Below are positions 25,910 through 34,264 of a DNA stretch of 61,374 nt, in pieces. The DNA is from Methanobacteriota archaeon. Lineage in GTDB: Archaea > Thermoplasmatota > Poseidoniia > Poseidoniales > Poseidoniaceae. The stretch covers positions 1 through 61,374 of the forward strand of contig PBDU01000028.1 of assembly GCA_002718195.1 (NCBI GenBank), given 5' to 3'. Every line of letters starts with the position of its first letter. Position 1 is the first letter of the stretch. The notes under the pieces were generated by a model, which did no database searches, was not told where the DNA came from, and saw only the letters and a list, made by a program, of their open reading frames with translations. A program made the position numbers and the translations under genes.

Positions 25910-26701
25910 ATGCAATCCTTTCTCAAGTGTATTTCGCTAACGCTTGTAATCTTATTTTCAGCGTTTTCTGGATGTTTTGGTAGCAATACTACAAACCAAA
26001 TTGTTGAGCAAAGGGGTGTTCCCGGAGGATTGCTAAAAGCTTGTTTACACGAAGACAAATACACATCAATGGTTATTGAGATTGATTATGCAGAGGGGTT
26101 TGAACCCGAGGATTCATCCATAGATTTGTTACAACAGCGGTTAGACCAAATTTGTGACAAGCCTGATGGAATTACAATAACGAAAACAAAAACCGTATTC
26201 GAAATAGATGATACCTGGACCGCTGATGATGTTCGCTCAGAGGCTTACCGAACTAGAGGTGCGTCTCCATATTTCCAAACCAATGTATTGACTTGGCACA
26301 TACTAATGCCTGCTGGTGAATACTCAGATGACTCGGTGTTAGGGGTGGCAGTTAACGCAGCAGATATTGCGATATTCAAATCAACCATTCAGGATTCTGA
26401 AAATATCTTAAACAGACCAAGTGCAGAAGAGATAGAGAATTCAGTAATGCTTCATGAGGTAGGGCATCTACTCGGTTTAGTAAATTGTGTTTATCAATCC
26501 GATATCGACCACGAAGACCCCGAGCATCCAAAGCATTCTAACAATGAGGATTCAGTTATGCATTGGGCTATAGAATCATCCTCTATTGGAAATATAATTG
26601 ATGGTGAATTGCCTGATGATTTTGATTCTGCTGACAAATCTGACCTTGCAAAACTGAAATCCGGGGAGTTAGAAATAGACAGTCAACTATGGATGCCGTA
26701 A
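25910..26701 (+). CDS. Secreted lipoprotein with HExxHxxG zinc-protease motif
   Basis: A 263-residue protein. The N-terminus has a hydrophobic stretch, CISLTLVILFSAFSG, ending in a lipobox-like FSGC, so it is probably a lipid-anchored exported protein. Near residue 183 lies HEVGHLLGLVN, the zinc motif HExxHxxG of gluzincin/metzincin proteases, and 40 residues later SVMHW looks like the Met-turn of metzincins. The place of the usual third histidine is an Asn; instead a His-rich stretch, DHEDPEHPKH, lies between the motif and the Met-turn and may supply the third ligand. Zinc-dependent proteolysis on the outside of the cell is likely but the exact family is uncertain. Confidence 0.7.
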   Translation: MQSFLKCISLTLVILFSAFSGCFGSNTTNQIVEQRGVPGGLLKACLHEDKYTSMVIEIDYAEGFEPEDSSIDLLQQRLDQICDKPDGITITKTKTVFEIDDTWTADDVRSEAYRTRGASPYFQTNVLTWHILMPAGEYSDDSVLGVAVNAADIAIFKSTIQDSENILNRPSAEEIENSVMLHEVGHLLGLVNCVYQSDIDHEDPEHPKHSNNEDSVMHWAIESSSIGNIIDGELPDDFDSADKSDLAKLKSGELEIDSQLWMP

Positions 26702-26705
26702 TCAT

Positions 26706-27029
26706 CTAACTTGCGACATTTGTTGCTGCCTCTCTCCACGCATCAAAGATCGACCAGAGATAGAGTCCTACCCAAAGTATGACGGTCAATATCAGAGGGA
26801 TTTGAAGTAGGGTGAAATCAAATGCCTTTCGATGTTTTCTATTGAAGTGCTGACCTAAAAAGAGGAAGGGTATCAAAGCCAGACCCGCAGCGATAACTGG
26901 TCTAAGAGATCCCCACAAGCCAACGCCGAATGTAATTTCACGCCAAATTTCTTTCAGGATTGCACCCTTTTTTTGATAATCGATTGAGGATTCATTGGAT
27001 GATGGTACTCTTACCACAATCTCTTCCAT
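26706..27029 (-). CDS. Small two-helix membrane protein
   Basis: A 107-residue protein with two likely membrane helices, RPVIAAGLALIPFLFLG and LILTVILWVGLYLWS, followed by IFDAWREA. The layout of a short loop with charged residues (GQHFNRKHRKAFD) between the helices and an Asp-Ala pair after the second is loosely like TM2-type or DUF5683-type proteins, but the match is weak. It is convergent with the protease-like lipoprotein (four bases apart) and divergent from the Pcp-Nudix gene. No function can be assigned. Confidence 0.55.
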   Translation of the reverse strand: MEEIVVRVPSSNESSIDYQKKGAILKEIWREITFGVGLWGSLRPVIAAGLALIPFLFLGQHFNRKHRKAFDFTLLQIPLILTVILWVGLYLWSIFDAWREAATNVAS

Positions 27030-27082
27030 GTTGCTCCCCTAATCACAACAAAATGCAAATCCTTTGTGAAGATGACGGCTAA

Positions 27083-28174
27083 ATGAGCGAGATGAGCATA
27101 ATTAACCACCCTACCCTAGCAGGCGACATGGGGATTCTGAATGTTCTTGTCACTGGTTTTCAGCCATTCGGTCAACATGAAAAGAATATCTCAGAAGATA
27201 CAGTATTAGGATTGAATGATAACTATCAATTAGATGACCCATGGGCTTCTAAACGCAATACAACGAGTCTTGTAGAAGTTAGTGTTGAGAAAAAAATACT
27301 AACGGTTGATTTAGAGGGCTCAAAATACTGTGCTGAGAAAATAAACCAAGGACAACGATACGATGCCATAATTCACGTTGGGCTAGCCGAAAATTCAGAA
27401 ATGGTTAGGATTGAAAAAATTGGGAAGGATATTTTAGATTTTAGGATTCCAGATAATTCTGGAAGGCAAGTCCTTGGTTCAAGAATTACTGGTAATGGGG
27501 ATTTGATGACCAGCTGTGAATTGAAAAGATGGGATGTTTCGTCTTGGAATATACCCACGAGAATTAGCGAGGATGCAGGAGAATTTCTTTGTAATGAGGT
27601 ATATCATAGGACTCTTGACTCCATATGCCAGAATGATTTACAAAATGAGTTCGGAAAAGATATACCTTGTCTATTCATCCATCTGCCGAATTATGCCAAC
27701 ATAACTGTTGACCAATGCCGTGACTCAATTCTGAATATTTTATCGCACATGCTCCATGTCCCAGTTATTGATGTAGTAGCAGGTATTTTGGTTGAAAATG
27801 GTAAATTTTTAGCGGCGAGGAGATCTCAGGGCGAAGCATTTGCAGGATTCTGGGAATTTCCAGGTGGTAAGTTAGAACCACAAGAAAATTCCCAACAAGC
27901 TGTATTGCGTGAGTATGAGGAAGAATTGAGGATTGAAGTATTATATCGTGGGGATGTGGGTGTATGGTGGAATGATTTCGGTCACCTTCAAGTGAGGTTG
28001 CTAGTTGTTTGGGTAATTCAAAAATGCCAGAATAAGATCAAACTTACAGTTCATGATGACATGGTTTGGTGCGATCCGGAAAATCTACCCGACTTGAAAT
28101 GGTTGGGACCAGACAAGGCGATAGCAGAATATATTTCCTCAGAAATTAATTCGGTCAATCTTGAATCCAAGTAA
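27083..28174 (+). CDS. Fusion of pyroglutamyl peptidase I and a Nudix hydrolase
   Basis: A 363-residue two-domain protein. Residues about 18-225 match pyrrolidone-carboxylate peptidase (C15): TGFQPFGQHEKN at 24-35, the catalytic Glu111 in VRIEKIG, RIPDNSG at 121-127, Cys170 in AGEFLCN and His200 in FIHLPN, so the triad is complete. From about 227 a MutT-like Nudix domain begins (VVAGILVENGKFLAARR) with the Nudix box GGKLEPQE...REYEEEL at 261-282. The first domain would release N-terminal pyroglutamate from peptides; the second would hydrolyse a nucleoside diphosphate derivative such as 8-oxo-dGTP. The Nudix Gly near the end of the box is Arg. Both halves look active. The 3' end overlaps the convergent UPF0201 gene by 20 bases. 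ATGs at codons 4 and 16 are other possible starts. Confidence 0.85.
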   Translation: MSEMSIINHPTLAGDMGILNVLVTGFQPFGQHEKNISEDTVLGLNDNYQLDDPWASKRNTTSLVEVSVEKKILTVDLEGSKYCAEKINQGQRYDAIIHVGLAENSEMVRIEKIGKDILDFRIPDNSGRQVLGSRITGNGDLMTSCELKRWDVSSWNIPTRISEDAGEFLCNEVYHRTLDSICQNDLQNEFGKDIPCLFIHLPNYANITVDQCRDSILNILSHMLHVPVIDVVAGILVENGKFLAARRSQGEAFAGFWEFPGGKLEPQENSQQAVLREYEEELRIEVLYRGDVGVWWNDFGHLQVRLLVVWVIQKCQNKIKLTVHDDMVWCDPENLPDLKWLGPDKAIAEYISSEINSVNLESK

Positions 28175-28691
28175 CTGGGTCTCCATTTTCAGTCATCGTA
28201 AGTTCATCACCAATAGTTCTCGGAACCACATCTCTACCTTCGTGCCAAGTAGCTGCTTCTAACCATTGATCTAAGTTAGGACCTGAAATCTCTATTTTCA
28301 GGACTCCACCTAACTCGTTGATATCTCCAACTGGAAATGCTACCTTACCTCTAATGCTTGCCTGCCTTAGGATGTAGAATGTTGTAGAATCAGAGTTGAG
28401 ACTTTTGCTCATGTAATCCAGTGCCGTGTCAAGAATTCTTTGTTCATGAATTGCGTCAAGAAGTGTAGCCAGAGATATGTTTTTTGCTTGCCAAGATACA
28501 AGATTTTCAGAAGGGAAACTTGGTTCTATTGCTGCTTGTTCTGGAAAATCAGGGAAAAGCTGAATTATGGATTCACGCACTAATTCCGGGCTGTCTGCTC
28601 CGGAAATAATGGTTGAAACAACTGTTGTTAGGCCTTGTTCAGTACCCGACAACTTCAATCTCATCCCTGTCATGTTCGCCCCACCCCTCAA
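28155..28691 (-). CDS. UPF0201 / PF01877-type RNA-binding protein
   Basis: A 178-residue cytosolic protein. The middle and C-terminal parts match the archaeal UPF0201 pattern: FPDFPEQ, LLDAIHEQRILDTAL (the family usually has an R-x-Q-x-I-x-D-A-A-R helix here), FYILRQASIRGKVAF (usually KQAAFxGxVxF) and GGVLKIEISG. The family belongs to the PF01877 fold, related to the L5-like exosome-linked RNA-binding proteins of archaea, but its precise function is not known. The first residues (MRGGANMTGM) include two other possible starts. Its 3' end overlaps the Pcp-Nudix gene on the other strand. Confidence 0.75.
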   Translation of the reverse strand: MRGGANMTGMRLKLSGTEQGLTTVVSTIISGADSPELVRESIIQLFPDFPEQAAIEPSFPSENLVSWQAKNISLATLLDAIHEQRILDTALDYMSKSLNSDSTTFYILRQASIRGKVAFPVGDINELGGVLKIEISGPNLDQWLEAATWHEGRDVVPRTIGDELTMTENGDPVTWIQD

Positions 28692-28773
28692 TCTGTCAAG
28701 AACCTGTCTTTTGTTGGATATACTCGTATAATCTCAAAAGGACTAGTCTTCACGGGGTATATGAGGTTGCACG

Positions 28774-29808
28774 ATGAGTTCATTCAAGATAGCAACCGTA
28801 ATTCCTTGTTTGAATGAGAAAGAATACATTCTCAACTGCTTAGATTCACTGATAGACCAGACATTTGATAATTCTAAACATCTTATTTGGATATTAGATG
28901 GTGGCTCCACAGACGGTACGATTGAAATTATTGAGAATTATATTCAAAATCTGGAACAAAACCAATCTCCAAGGATTGAATTACATCATAATGAGAAAAA
29001 ATTTGTACCTCATGCTAGAAATTATGCGTTGAAGGAATTACCAGATAGTATTGAATTCATTGTTGAGATGATTGCTCATTGTACAGTTCCGAACGATCAT
29101 TACGAGAAACGTGAGGAAGCTTGGAATCGCTGCAACAGTGTCTTAGAAAAAAAAGGAAAAAGGTTAGCAGCACTAGGCGTAAGGGTATTACCTGCAGAGG
29201 GTAACATGACAGTTCAGGAAGGGTGGATTGAATCCTGCCTAAGCAGTCGATTTGGGGGAGGTAGTGGGCAATTTGCAAATTTCTCAAAAGAGGAAAAAAC
29301 CAAGGTTCCTGCTTTCGTTACTCATGACAGAAGTGCACTCCAAGCCGTTGATGGATGGTCTGAAAGATTTGAAACAAGCCAGGACTCTGATTTGTCGATG
29401 AGATTACTATCGAATAATTTTGAATTAATGAGAACTCCATCCACCCATGTTAACATGAGAAAAAGGAATAACCTAGCTAATTGGTGGAAAATGTCTGTAC
29501 GCTACGGTTTCTGGAGAACAAAAATTTTGATGCAATACCCTAGCAGGGCTTCTCTGAGAGAGTTTTTACCCTTGTTTGGTATTTTGATTACCATCTTCTT
29601 GGCAATTTGGTTCAAATCCTTTGTGAGTATTCCTTTAATTGCATACGGGATTGTATTAACATTGGTAGGGATAAACTCAGTGTTTTATTCTAAAAAAATC
29701 AGTAGTATTTTTGGGACTCCTCTTTGCATGATAATTCTTCATACTGGGTTTTCTCTTGGTTTAATTCAAGGCTTGATAAAGAAGGGTAAGGTAGCCAAAG
29801 ATCGCTAA
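28774..29808 (+). CDS. Family 2 glycosyltransferase with membrane tail
   Basis: A 344-residue GT2 enzyme with a GT-A fold opening, IATVIPCLNEKEYILNCLDS, and the nucleotide-sugar motif LDGGSTDGT at 41-49. TSQDSDLSMRLL near 204-216 takes the place of the ED-x-D-L-x-x-R acceptor/base motif. Residues about 262-340 have three membrane helices, as in ExoA-like succinoglycan glycosyltransferases. It would transfer a sugar from an activated donor to a lipid-linked or extracellular glycan on the inner face of the membrane. The donor cannot be predicted. Neighbouring genes do not form a polysaccharide cluster, so it may serve protein glycosylation or lipid glycosylation generally. Confidence 0.85.
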   Translation: MSSFKIATVIPCLNEKEYILNCLDSLIDQTFDNSKHLIWILDGGSTDGTIEIIENYIQNLEQNQSPRIELHHNEKKFVPHARNYALKELPDSIEFIVEMIAHCTVPNDHYEKREEAWNRCNSVLEKKGKRLAALGVRVLPAEGNMTVQEGWIESCLSSRFGGGSGQFANFSKEEKTKVPAFVTHDRSALQAVDGWSERFETSQDSDLSMRLLSNNFELMRTPSTHVNMRKRNNLANWWKMSVRYGFWRTKILMQYPSRASLREFLPLFGILITIFLAIWFKSFVSIPLIAYGIVLTLVGINSVFYSKKISSIFGTPLCMIILHTGFSLGLIQGLIKKGKVAKDR

Positions 29809-29864
29809 CCCTGTTTACACAATAGTGGGAAATAACATAAACAAAGATTCTGAGTGGGATAGTT

Positions 29865-30785
29865 ATGGCAGTAAGGACTAGCACCTCCTTTGGTATGCTT
29901 TTTCTGCCAATAATTGTTGCTTTGGGAATTCATGTTACGGTTACTCCTCTTGCTGAAATAATCAGTATAGAGCCCCTGATTGGAGTTGGATTCTATTGCG
30001 GTGCTGGGCTAGTTGGTATCTTTCTTTTCAGAAAAACTCGTAAGGAGAAAAACTCTGAATTCAATCGCAATAAAGCCATGAAATCTCTTAGAAAAACCTT
30101 GGAACAAGAAGATTCTGGAGTTTGGGATAATAATGTGAACCTTGAAAGCACACTGGGGACGGTAAATTCAAAAGAAGTCAGAGGTACCATTGGAGATTAT
30201 AATTCTGAATCTGCAGAAATTGAACTAGGCAATGAGAAGAAAGTGGACGTAGATTTACTTCTTGAATCAAAATATGTGGTCAAGGCTACAAGAAATATGA
30301 AAGGTGAAGATAACTACTCTGAAACAGAAGTCACTATTGGAAGTGAAACTAAATCCTCCTTCATGGATAACTTACTCGATGGAATTGGTGGATTATTCGG
30401 GAGAGATTTGAAAGCAGATAGGATTGAAAAGAGGAATAATGCCCTCAAGGCTGCTAGTGATTCAGCACCGATTTATGCACAAAAACCAAGGGCGCCAATC
30501 AATTCTTCAAGCAATCAATCCTCGAATGATGAGCTTATTCAGGAAGGACTGAAATCTTCTGGAAGAGCAGGACCACAGCAAAATATACGCTTCGATAAAT
30601 CAGGAAATGAAGTACCTGTAGTTAATCATGAGAGTATCGAAGCAATGGCAATGATTGGATCATCAAATCCCACTGCTATTCAAACGGTTCAAACTCTGCC
30701 CTCAAACGTAAAAGTATGTAGTGAATGTGGCTACAAGAATCAAATTACAGAATCTTACTGTGTCAATTGCGGAAATAATTTATGA
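29865..30785 (+). CDS. Membrane protein with C-terminal zinc ribbon
   Basis: A 306-residue protein of unknown function. Two membrane helices lie near the N-terminus (MLFLPIIVALGIHVTVTPL and GVGFYCGAGLVGIFLF, to about residue 52), followed by a long polar cytosolic part with few hydrophobic positions. The last 25 residues form a zinc ribbon: CSECGYKNQITESYCVNCG, with two CxxC knuckles. The ribbon of this type occurs on many archaeal membrane proteins and probably mediates protein contacts. The gene stands between a glycosyltransferase and dnaJ in the same direction, about 50 bases from each. Confidence 0.7.
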   Translation: MAVRTSTSFGMLFLPIIVALGIHVTVTPLAEIISIEPLIGVGFYCGAGLVGIFLFRKTRKEKNSEFNRNKAMKSLRKTLEQEDSGVWDNNVNLESTLGTVNSKEVRGTIGDYNSESAEIELGNEKKVDVDLLLESKYVVKATRNMKGEDNYSETEVTIGSETKSSFMDNLLDGIGGLFGRDLKADRIEKRNNALKAASDSAPIYAQKPRAPINSSSNQSSNDELIQEGLKSSGRAGPQQNIRFDKSGNEVPVVNHESIEAMAMIGSSNPTAIQTVQTLPSNVKVCSECGYKNQITESYCVNCGNNL

Positions 30786-30836
30786 GGCGTGATATTCAAA
30801 TTAGACCGACTTTCAGCGATAAATAGAGGGATATAA

Positions 30837-31958
30837 TTGTCTAGCAAAAGAGACTACTACGAAGTTCTAGGAGTTTCCAAGGATGCTAGCGAATCTGACC
30901 TAAAAAACGCATTTCGAAGATTAGCTCGTAAATACCACCCTGATAGGTCACAAGAACCTGATGCTGATTCCAAATTCAAGGAGGCTCAAGAGGCATATGC
31001 TGTTTTGAGTGATTCTCAGAAAAGGGCACAATATGACCGTTTTGGTCATGATGGTCCACAAGGTTTCGGTGGATTTGGAGGGGGTGGCTTCAACATCAAT
31101 ATCGAAGATTTGTTTGGTGGTGATTTCTTTTCCTCATTTTTTGGCGGAGGAGGTTCTTCACGCTCATCTAGGAGGAGCAGAGGAAATGACATTTTGATGA
31201 GACACGCAGTCGAACTCTCGTCTCTGGTTGAAGATAACCAGATAGAGTTAGAAGCAGACCTCCCAACATCCTGCAAATCATGTGAAGGAACTGGTGCAGT
31301 AAATGGCGAGATGATTACATGCAGTACTTGTAATGGTCAAGGACGGGTGAGAAAAGTCGTAAGAACTGGACCTTTTCAACAACAAGTAATCACTGATTGT
31401 GAAGATTGTTCAGGAAGGGGAAAAATCCCAAAATCAGTTTGTAGAGATTGTGGCGGAACTGGAAAAACCATAGAATCAACAAAAATTAGATTCACTATTC
31501 CTGCTGGTTCGGACACAGGTACCAGATTAAGGATGAGGAGTAGAGGTGAGCCTGCTCCCAATGGAGTCGGTGAATCAGGAGACCTTCTAATCGAAGTCGA
31601 AGTCTTAGAACATCCTTGGTTTGAAAGGAATAATACTGATTTGATTATGTCTCTCCCTGTCGGTTATTCGGACTTAGTTTTAGGAAGAACAGTTACCATT
31701 GAGCATATTGATGGTGCACCTTTGGACATCAAGATTCCTAAGAATTCGAATTCAGGCGATACTATCGAAATAAAACGCAGAGGTCTTCCTTCTATGCGAG
31801 GAAAATATCGAGGAGATGTAATCGTTCTGTTGAAATTATTCATGCCAAAGAAGGTCAATAAATTAGTGAAAAAGCAACTTGAGGACATGAGGGAATCAAC
31901 TTCACCTGATAATTTCATGGAAGCGATCAAACACGACGCAAAGTTACGGAGAAGATAA
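30837..31958 (+). CDS. dnaJ: Chaperone DnaJ (Hsp40, type I)
   Basis: A 373-residue full-length DnaJ. The J domain carries the HPD at 34-36; a Gly/Phe-rich linker runs from about 70 to 110; four CxxCxGxG zinc motifs stand at 146-153 (CKSCEGTG), 162-169 (CSTCNGQG), 188-195 (CEDCSGRG) and 202-209 (CRDCGGTG); the C-terminal substrate-binding domains follow. It stimulates the ATPase of DnaK and holds unfolded protein. The reading frame begins with TTG, placed so that the protein starts SSKRDYYEVLGV; no ATG is available nearby. DnaK and GrpE are not in the window. The stop codon touches that of the convergent secreted-protein gene. Confidence 0.95.
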   Translation: MSSKRDYYEVLGVSKDASESDLKNAFRRLARKYHPDRSQEPDADSKFKEAQEAYAVLSDSQKRAQYDRFGHDGPQGFGGFGGGGFNINIEDLFGGDFFSSFFGGGGSSRSSRRSRGNDILMRHAVELSSLVEDNQIELEADLPTSCKSCEGTGAVNGEMITCSTCNGQGRVRKVVRTGPFQQQVITDCEDCSGRGKIPKSVCRDCGGTGKTIESTKIRFTIPAGSDTGTRLRMRSRGEPAPNGVGESGDLLIEVEVLEHPWFERNNTDLIMSLPVGYSDLVLGRTVTIEHIDGAPLDIKIPKNSNSGDTIEIKRRGLPSMRGKYRGDVIVLLKLFMPKKVNKLVKKQLEDMRESTSPDNFMEAIKHDAKLRRR

Positions 31959-34187
31959 TCACTCTTCGCTGGAAACATCTATTGCAACAGGTATTCTACA
32001 TGCTGTTGCTTTTTTGTTTACAGTACCGTTGAGTTCAACGTCCACGTAATCCCCCTCACCACTTAACTCTACTAACATGAATAATCTAGTATTCTTCGAC
32101 AAACTGTCTAAGAATACCTCTTCTCCATGATGCATCGCTTTGGGACTAACTCTTTGCACGGAGAAAGCCGAATCTTGTGGTGCGTCAAATCGAATTCCAG
32201 CGACCTCCCAGTCTTCTTCTAAAATGTGTACGCCAAGCATTAAAGCAACCGCATTCTCAGTTTTTGCAATGTCTTTACCTAAATTCCAAACACAGAGTTG
32301 CACATTTTCGGTTAAGTAATCTGCATCCGGTTTTCCCCATGTGGAAACAGACTCCTCCCAATCGATCATTCGCAATTTTATCATTGCTTTTTCAATCAAT
32401 TCAAGAGATTGTACAGGATCGGCATCCCCGGTTTTTAATAGTTCTTTTAACTCTGTTAGTCGATTCTTTTTATTGGCAAATTCTTTTGCTTCGTGCTTGT
32501 TTTTAGCATTTATTATCATCAAAACTATCAGCGGTAAAAGGAATGAGAATCCGAGAATCCATCTTACAATATTACCCCACTTGACTGCTTCGTCACTTGG
32601 TGGGAACCACGGCTCATCTCCCTCATCAATTTCGGAATAATCAATGAAGATTTCATATTGGACAACAACTCCATCACCTCCCCAGTCATTACTTTCGACA
32701 GAATCCTCGCGAATGAAAACCTGGAAAAACTGAGTGCCTCTAGGAACTTCAATTCCTAATTCAAGTTGTAGATTCGAATAGTTTCTAGTCTGTACATCTA
32801 TCATTTCACCAGTCTCGTTGAAACTCCAAGCTCTAATGGATAAATTTTCTGCGAAGTCCGATTCGATGGTGTACTTGAGGAAGTGAATGGAATCTTCCCA
32901 AGCTTCAATTTCAATTTTGTAAACATCCGAATTATCTCCAATCGAAGTTATGAAATATGAATCAATTCCATTTGTAACTTGATTTGTTTTTGGATAGGAT
33001 GAGTTATTCGCAAAGTAATTCATTGGAATAAGCGATGGTGCCTCCAGTGTAGAGTTTGCATCAAAATAAGAAACGATGTTGACATATGTGTCCAATGCAA
33101 GGCATTCCAGTGTTACTGTGATCAGAACAGAACTTGGTTTAGCCCATAATGCGGGACCATCTAATGAGGTTTTATCCAATACTGCTGGCTGTTTGGTGGT
33201 AAAATTGCCGTTGATGAATTCGCTTGAGCTTATTTGGCAGTTATCAGGAAGACTTGAGAATTTAACTGCTTGGCCATGAATGATTTCAGAACTGAATGAG
33301 ATTTCTCCATGCCCTGTAATCCTAGTTGGATTGTGAGAATTCTCTATGATGTAGGATTTTTCTTCGTGAATGATAGTTTGAATTCCCCAAATCACTCTTG
33401 GTGATACCGTTGAAACTTTGAAAATCAAACGTCCATCTTCTGTAGCAGTGAACCACTGGATATTTGCGCCTTTTTCAATAAATCCTCCTGAGGAGAATAC
33501 ATCAGTAGTAATAGATTGTTCACTAGTTTGATTTTGCCAAAATAATTCTAATTCAGCGTTTGAATCTACAAATGCCAAACTAAATTCTAATGTTTCACCT
33601 TCTACTAACCCTACAGCAAAATGATTTGCAGAGTCAGAAGTTGCTATTCCAGATTGATAACCAGAATAATTTAGTTCATATTCCAAAATTGATCTTGGTT
33701 GAACATTTTTTGAATCTCCTAAGCAGGAGTAATCGCTTTCGCAATAATGTATCTGAGCAGGTAAAAATGGAGCGCCAGGAGCAGGTCTTGAACTAGCAAT
33801 TGATTCTGAAACACCAATTAGTTGATTCATTTCAATCAACTGGGTAATAGAACTTTCAATTGTGATTTTTAGAAATGATTCAGTGCTGGAGTATACAGTT
33901 GCGCTGGGTGTGGAATTAATTGTTGCTGAGTTTGTTTCCAATAGAAGATTGCAATCGCTGCAATTAACGCTTACAGAAGCAAATTCGTTTGCACCGATTC
34001 TAGTCTCTAGAGTAATGTGATCTCCAGAATTTAAAAAGAAATTTTCTGTATATTCTGATTTGGTTAGCCATGCCCCCTGATTCATGTGTTCTGCGGTGGT
34101 AGTTTGTAGCAGGGGAAAGGTAGCGGTGATCAACAATAGTGATACGAAAACCAAGGTGGTCCGAAAGTGGAATACACGGTCTCGCAT
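31959..34187 (-). CDS. Secreted, membrane-anchored protein of unknown function
   Basis: A 742-residue protein. A signal peptide (LVFVSLLLITATFPLLQ, about 12-28) is followed by some 500 residues of extracellular beta-rich sequence with Cys pairs (CSDCNL; CESDYSCLG). A single membrane helix, IVRWILGFSFLLPLIVLMII, lies at about residue 533-553. The last 180 residues are cytosolic: a charged helical stretch (KEFANKKNRLTELKELL) and then a small mixed alpha/beta domain containing ADYLTENVQLCVWNLGK. The presence of a folded cytosolic domain hints at signalling or a partner inside, but no known domain is recognised. It overlaps no other gene but abuts the dnaJ stop codon. Confidence 0.65.
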   Translation of the reverse strand: MRDRVFHFRTTLVFVSLLLITATFPLLQTTTAEHMNQGAWLTKSEYTENFFLNSGDHITLETRIGANEFASVSVNCSDCNLLLETNSATINSTPSATVYSSTESFLKITIESSITQLIEMNQLIGVSESIASSRPAPGAPFLPAQIHYCESDYSCLGDSKNVQPRSILEYELNYSGYQSGIATSDSANHFAVGLVEGETLEFSLAFVDSNAELELFWQNQTSEQSITTDVFSSGGFIEKGANIQWFTATEDGRLIFKVSTVSPRVIWGIQTIIHEEKSYIIENSHNPTRITGHGEISFSSEIIHGQAVKFSSLPDNCQISSSEFINGNFTTKQPAVLDKTSLDGPALWAKPSSVLITVTLECLALDTYVNIVSYFDANSTLEAPSLIPMNYFANNSSYPKTNQVTNGIDSYFITSIGDNSDVYKIEIEAWEDSIHFLKYTIESDFAENLSIRAWSFNETGEMIDVQTRNYSNLQLELGIEVPRGTQFFQVFIREDSVESNDWGGDGVVVQYEIFIDYSEIDEGDEPWFPPSDEAVKWGNIVRWILGFSFLLPLIVLMIINAKNKHEAKEFANKKNRLTELKELLKTGDADPVQSLELIEKAMIKLRMIDWEESVSTWGKPDADYLTENVQLCVWNLGKDIAKTENAVALMLGVHILEEDWEVAGIRFDAPQDSAFSVQRVSPKAMHHGEEVFLDSLSKNTRLFMLVELSGEGDYVDVELNGTVNKKATACRIPVAIDVSSEE

Positions 34188-34264
34188 GGATTAGCCTCGG
34201 GCTCATCATTTGAAGTCATTGCCATCAGTTAATTCGCATTCTTGAATAATGAGATGTTCGAGGA

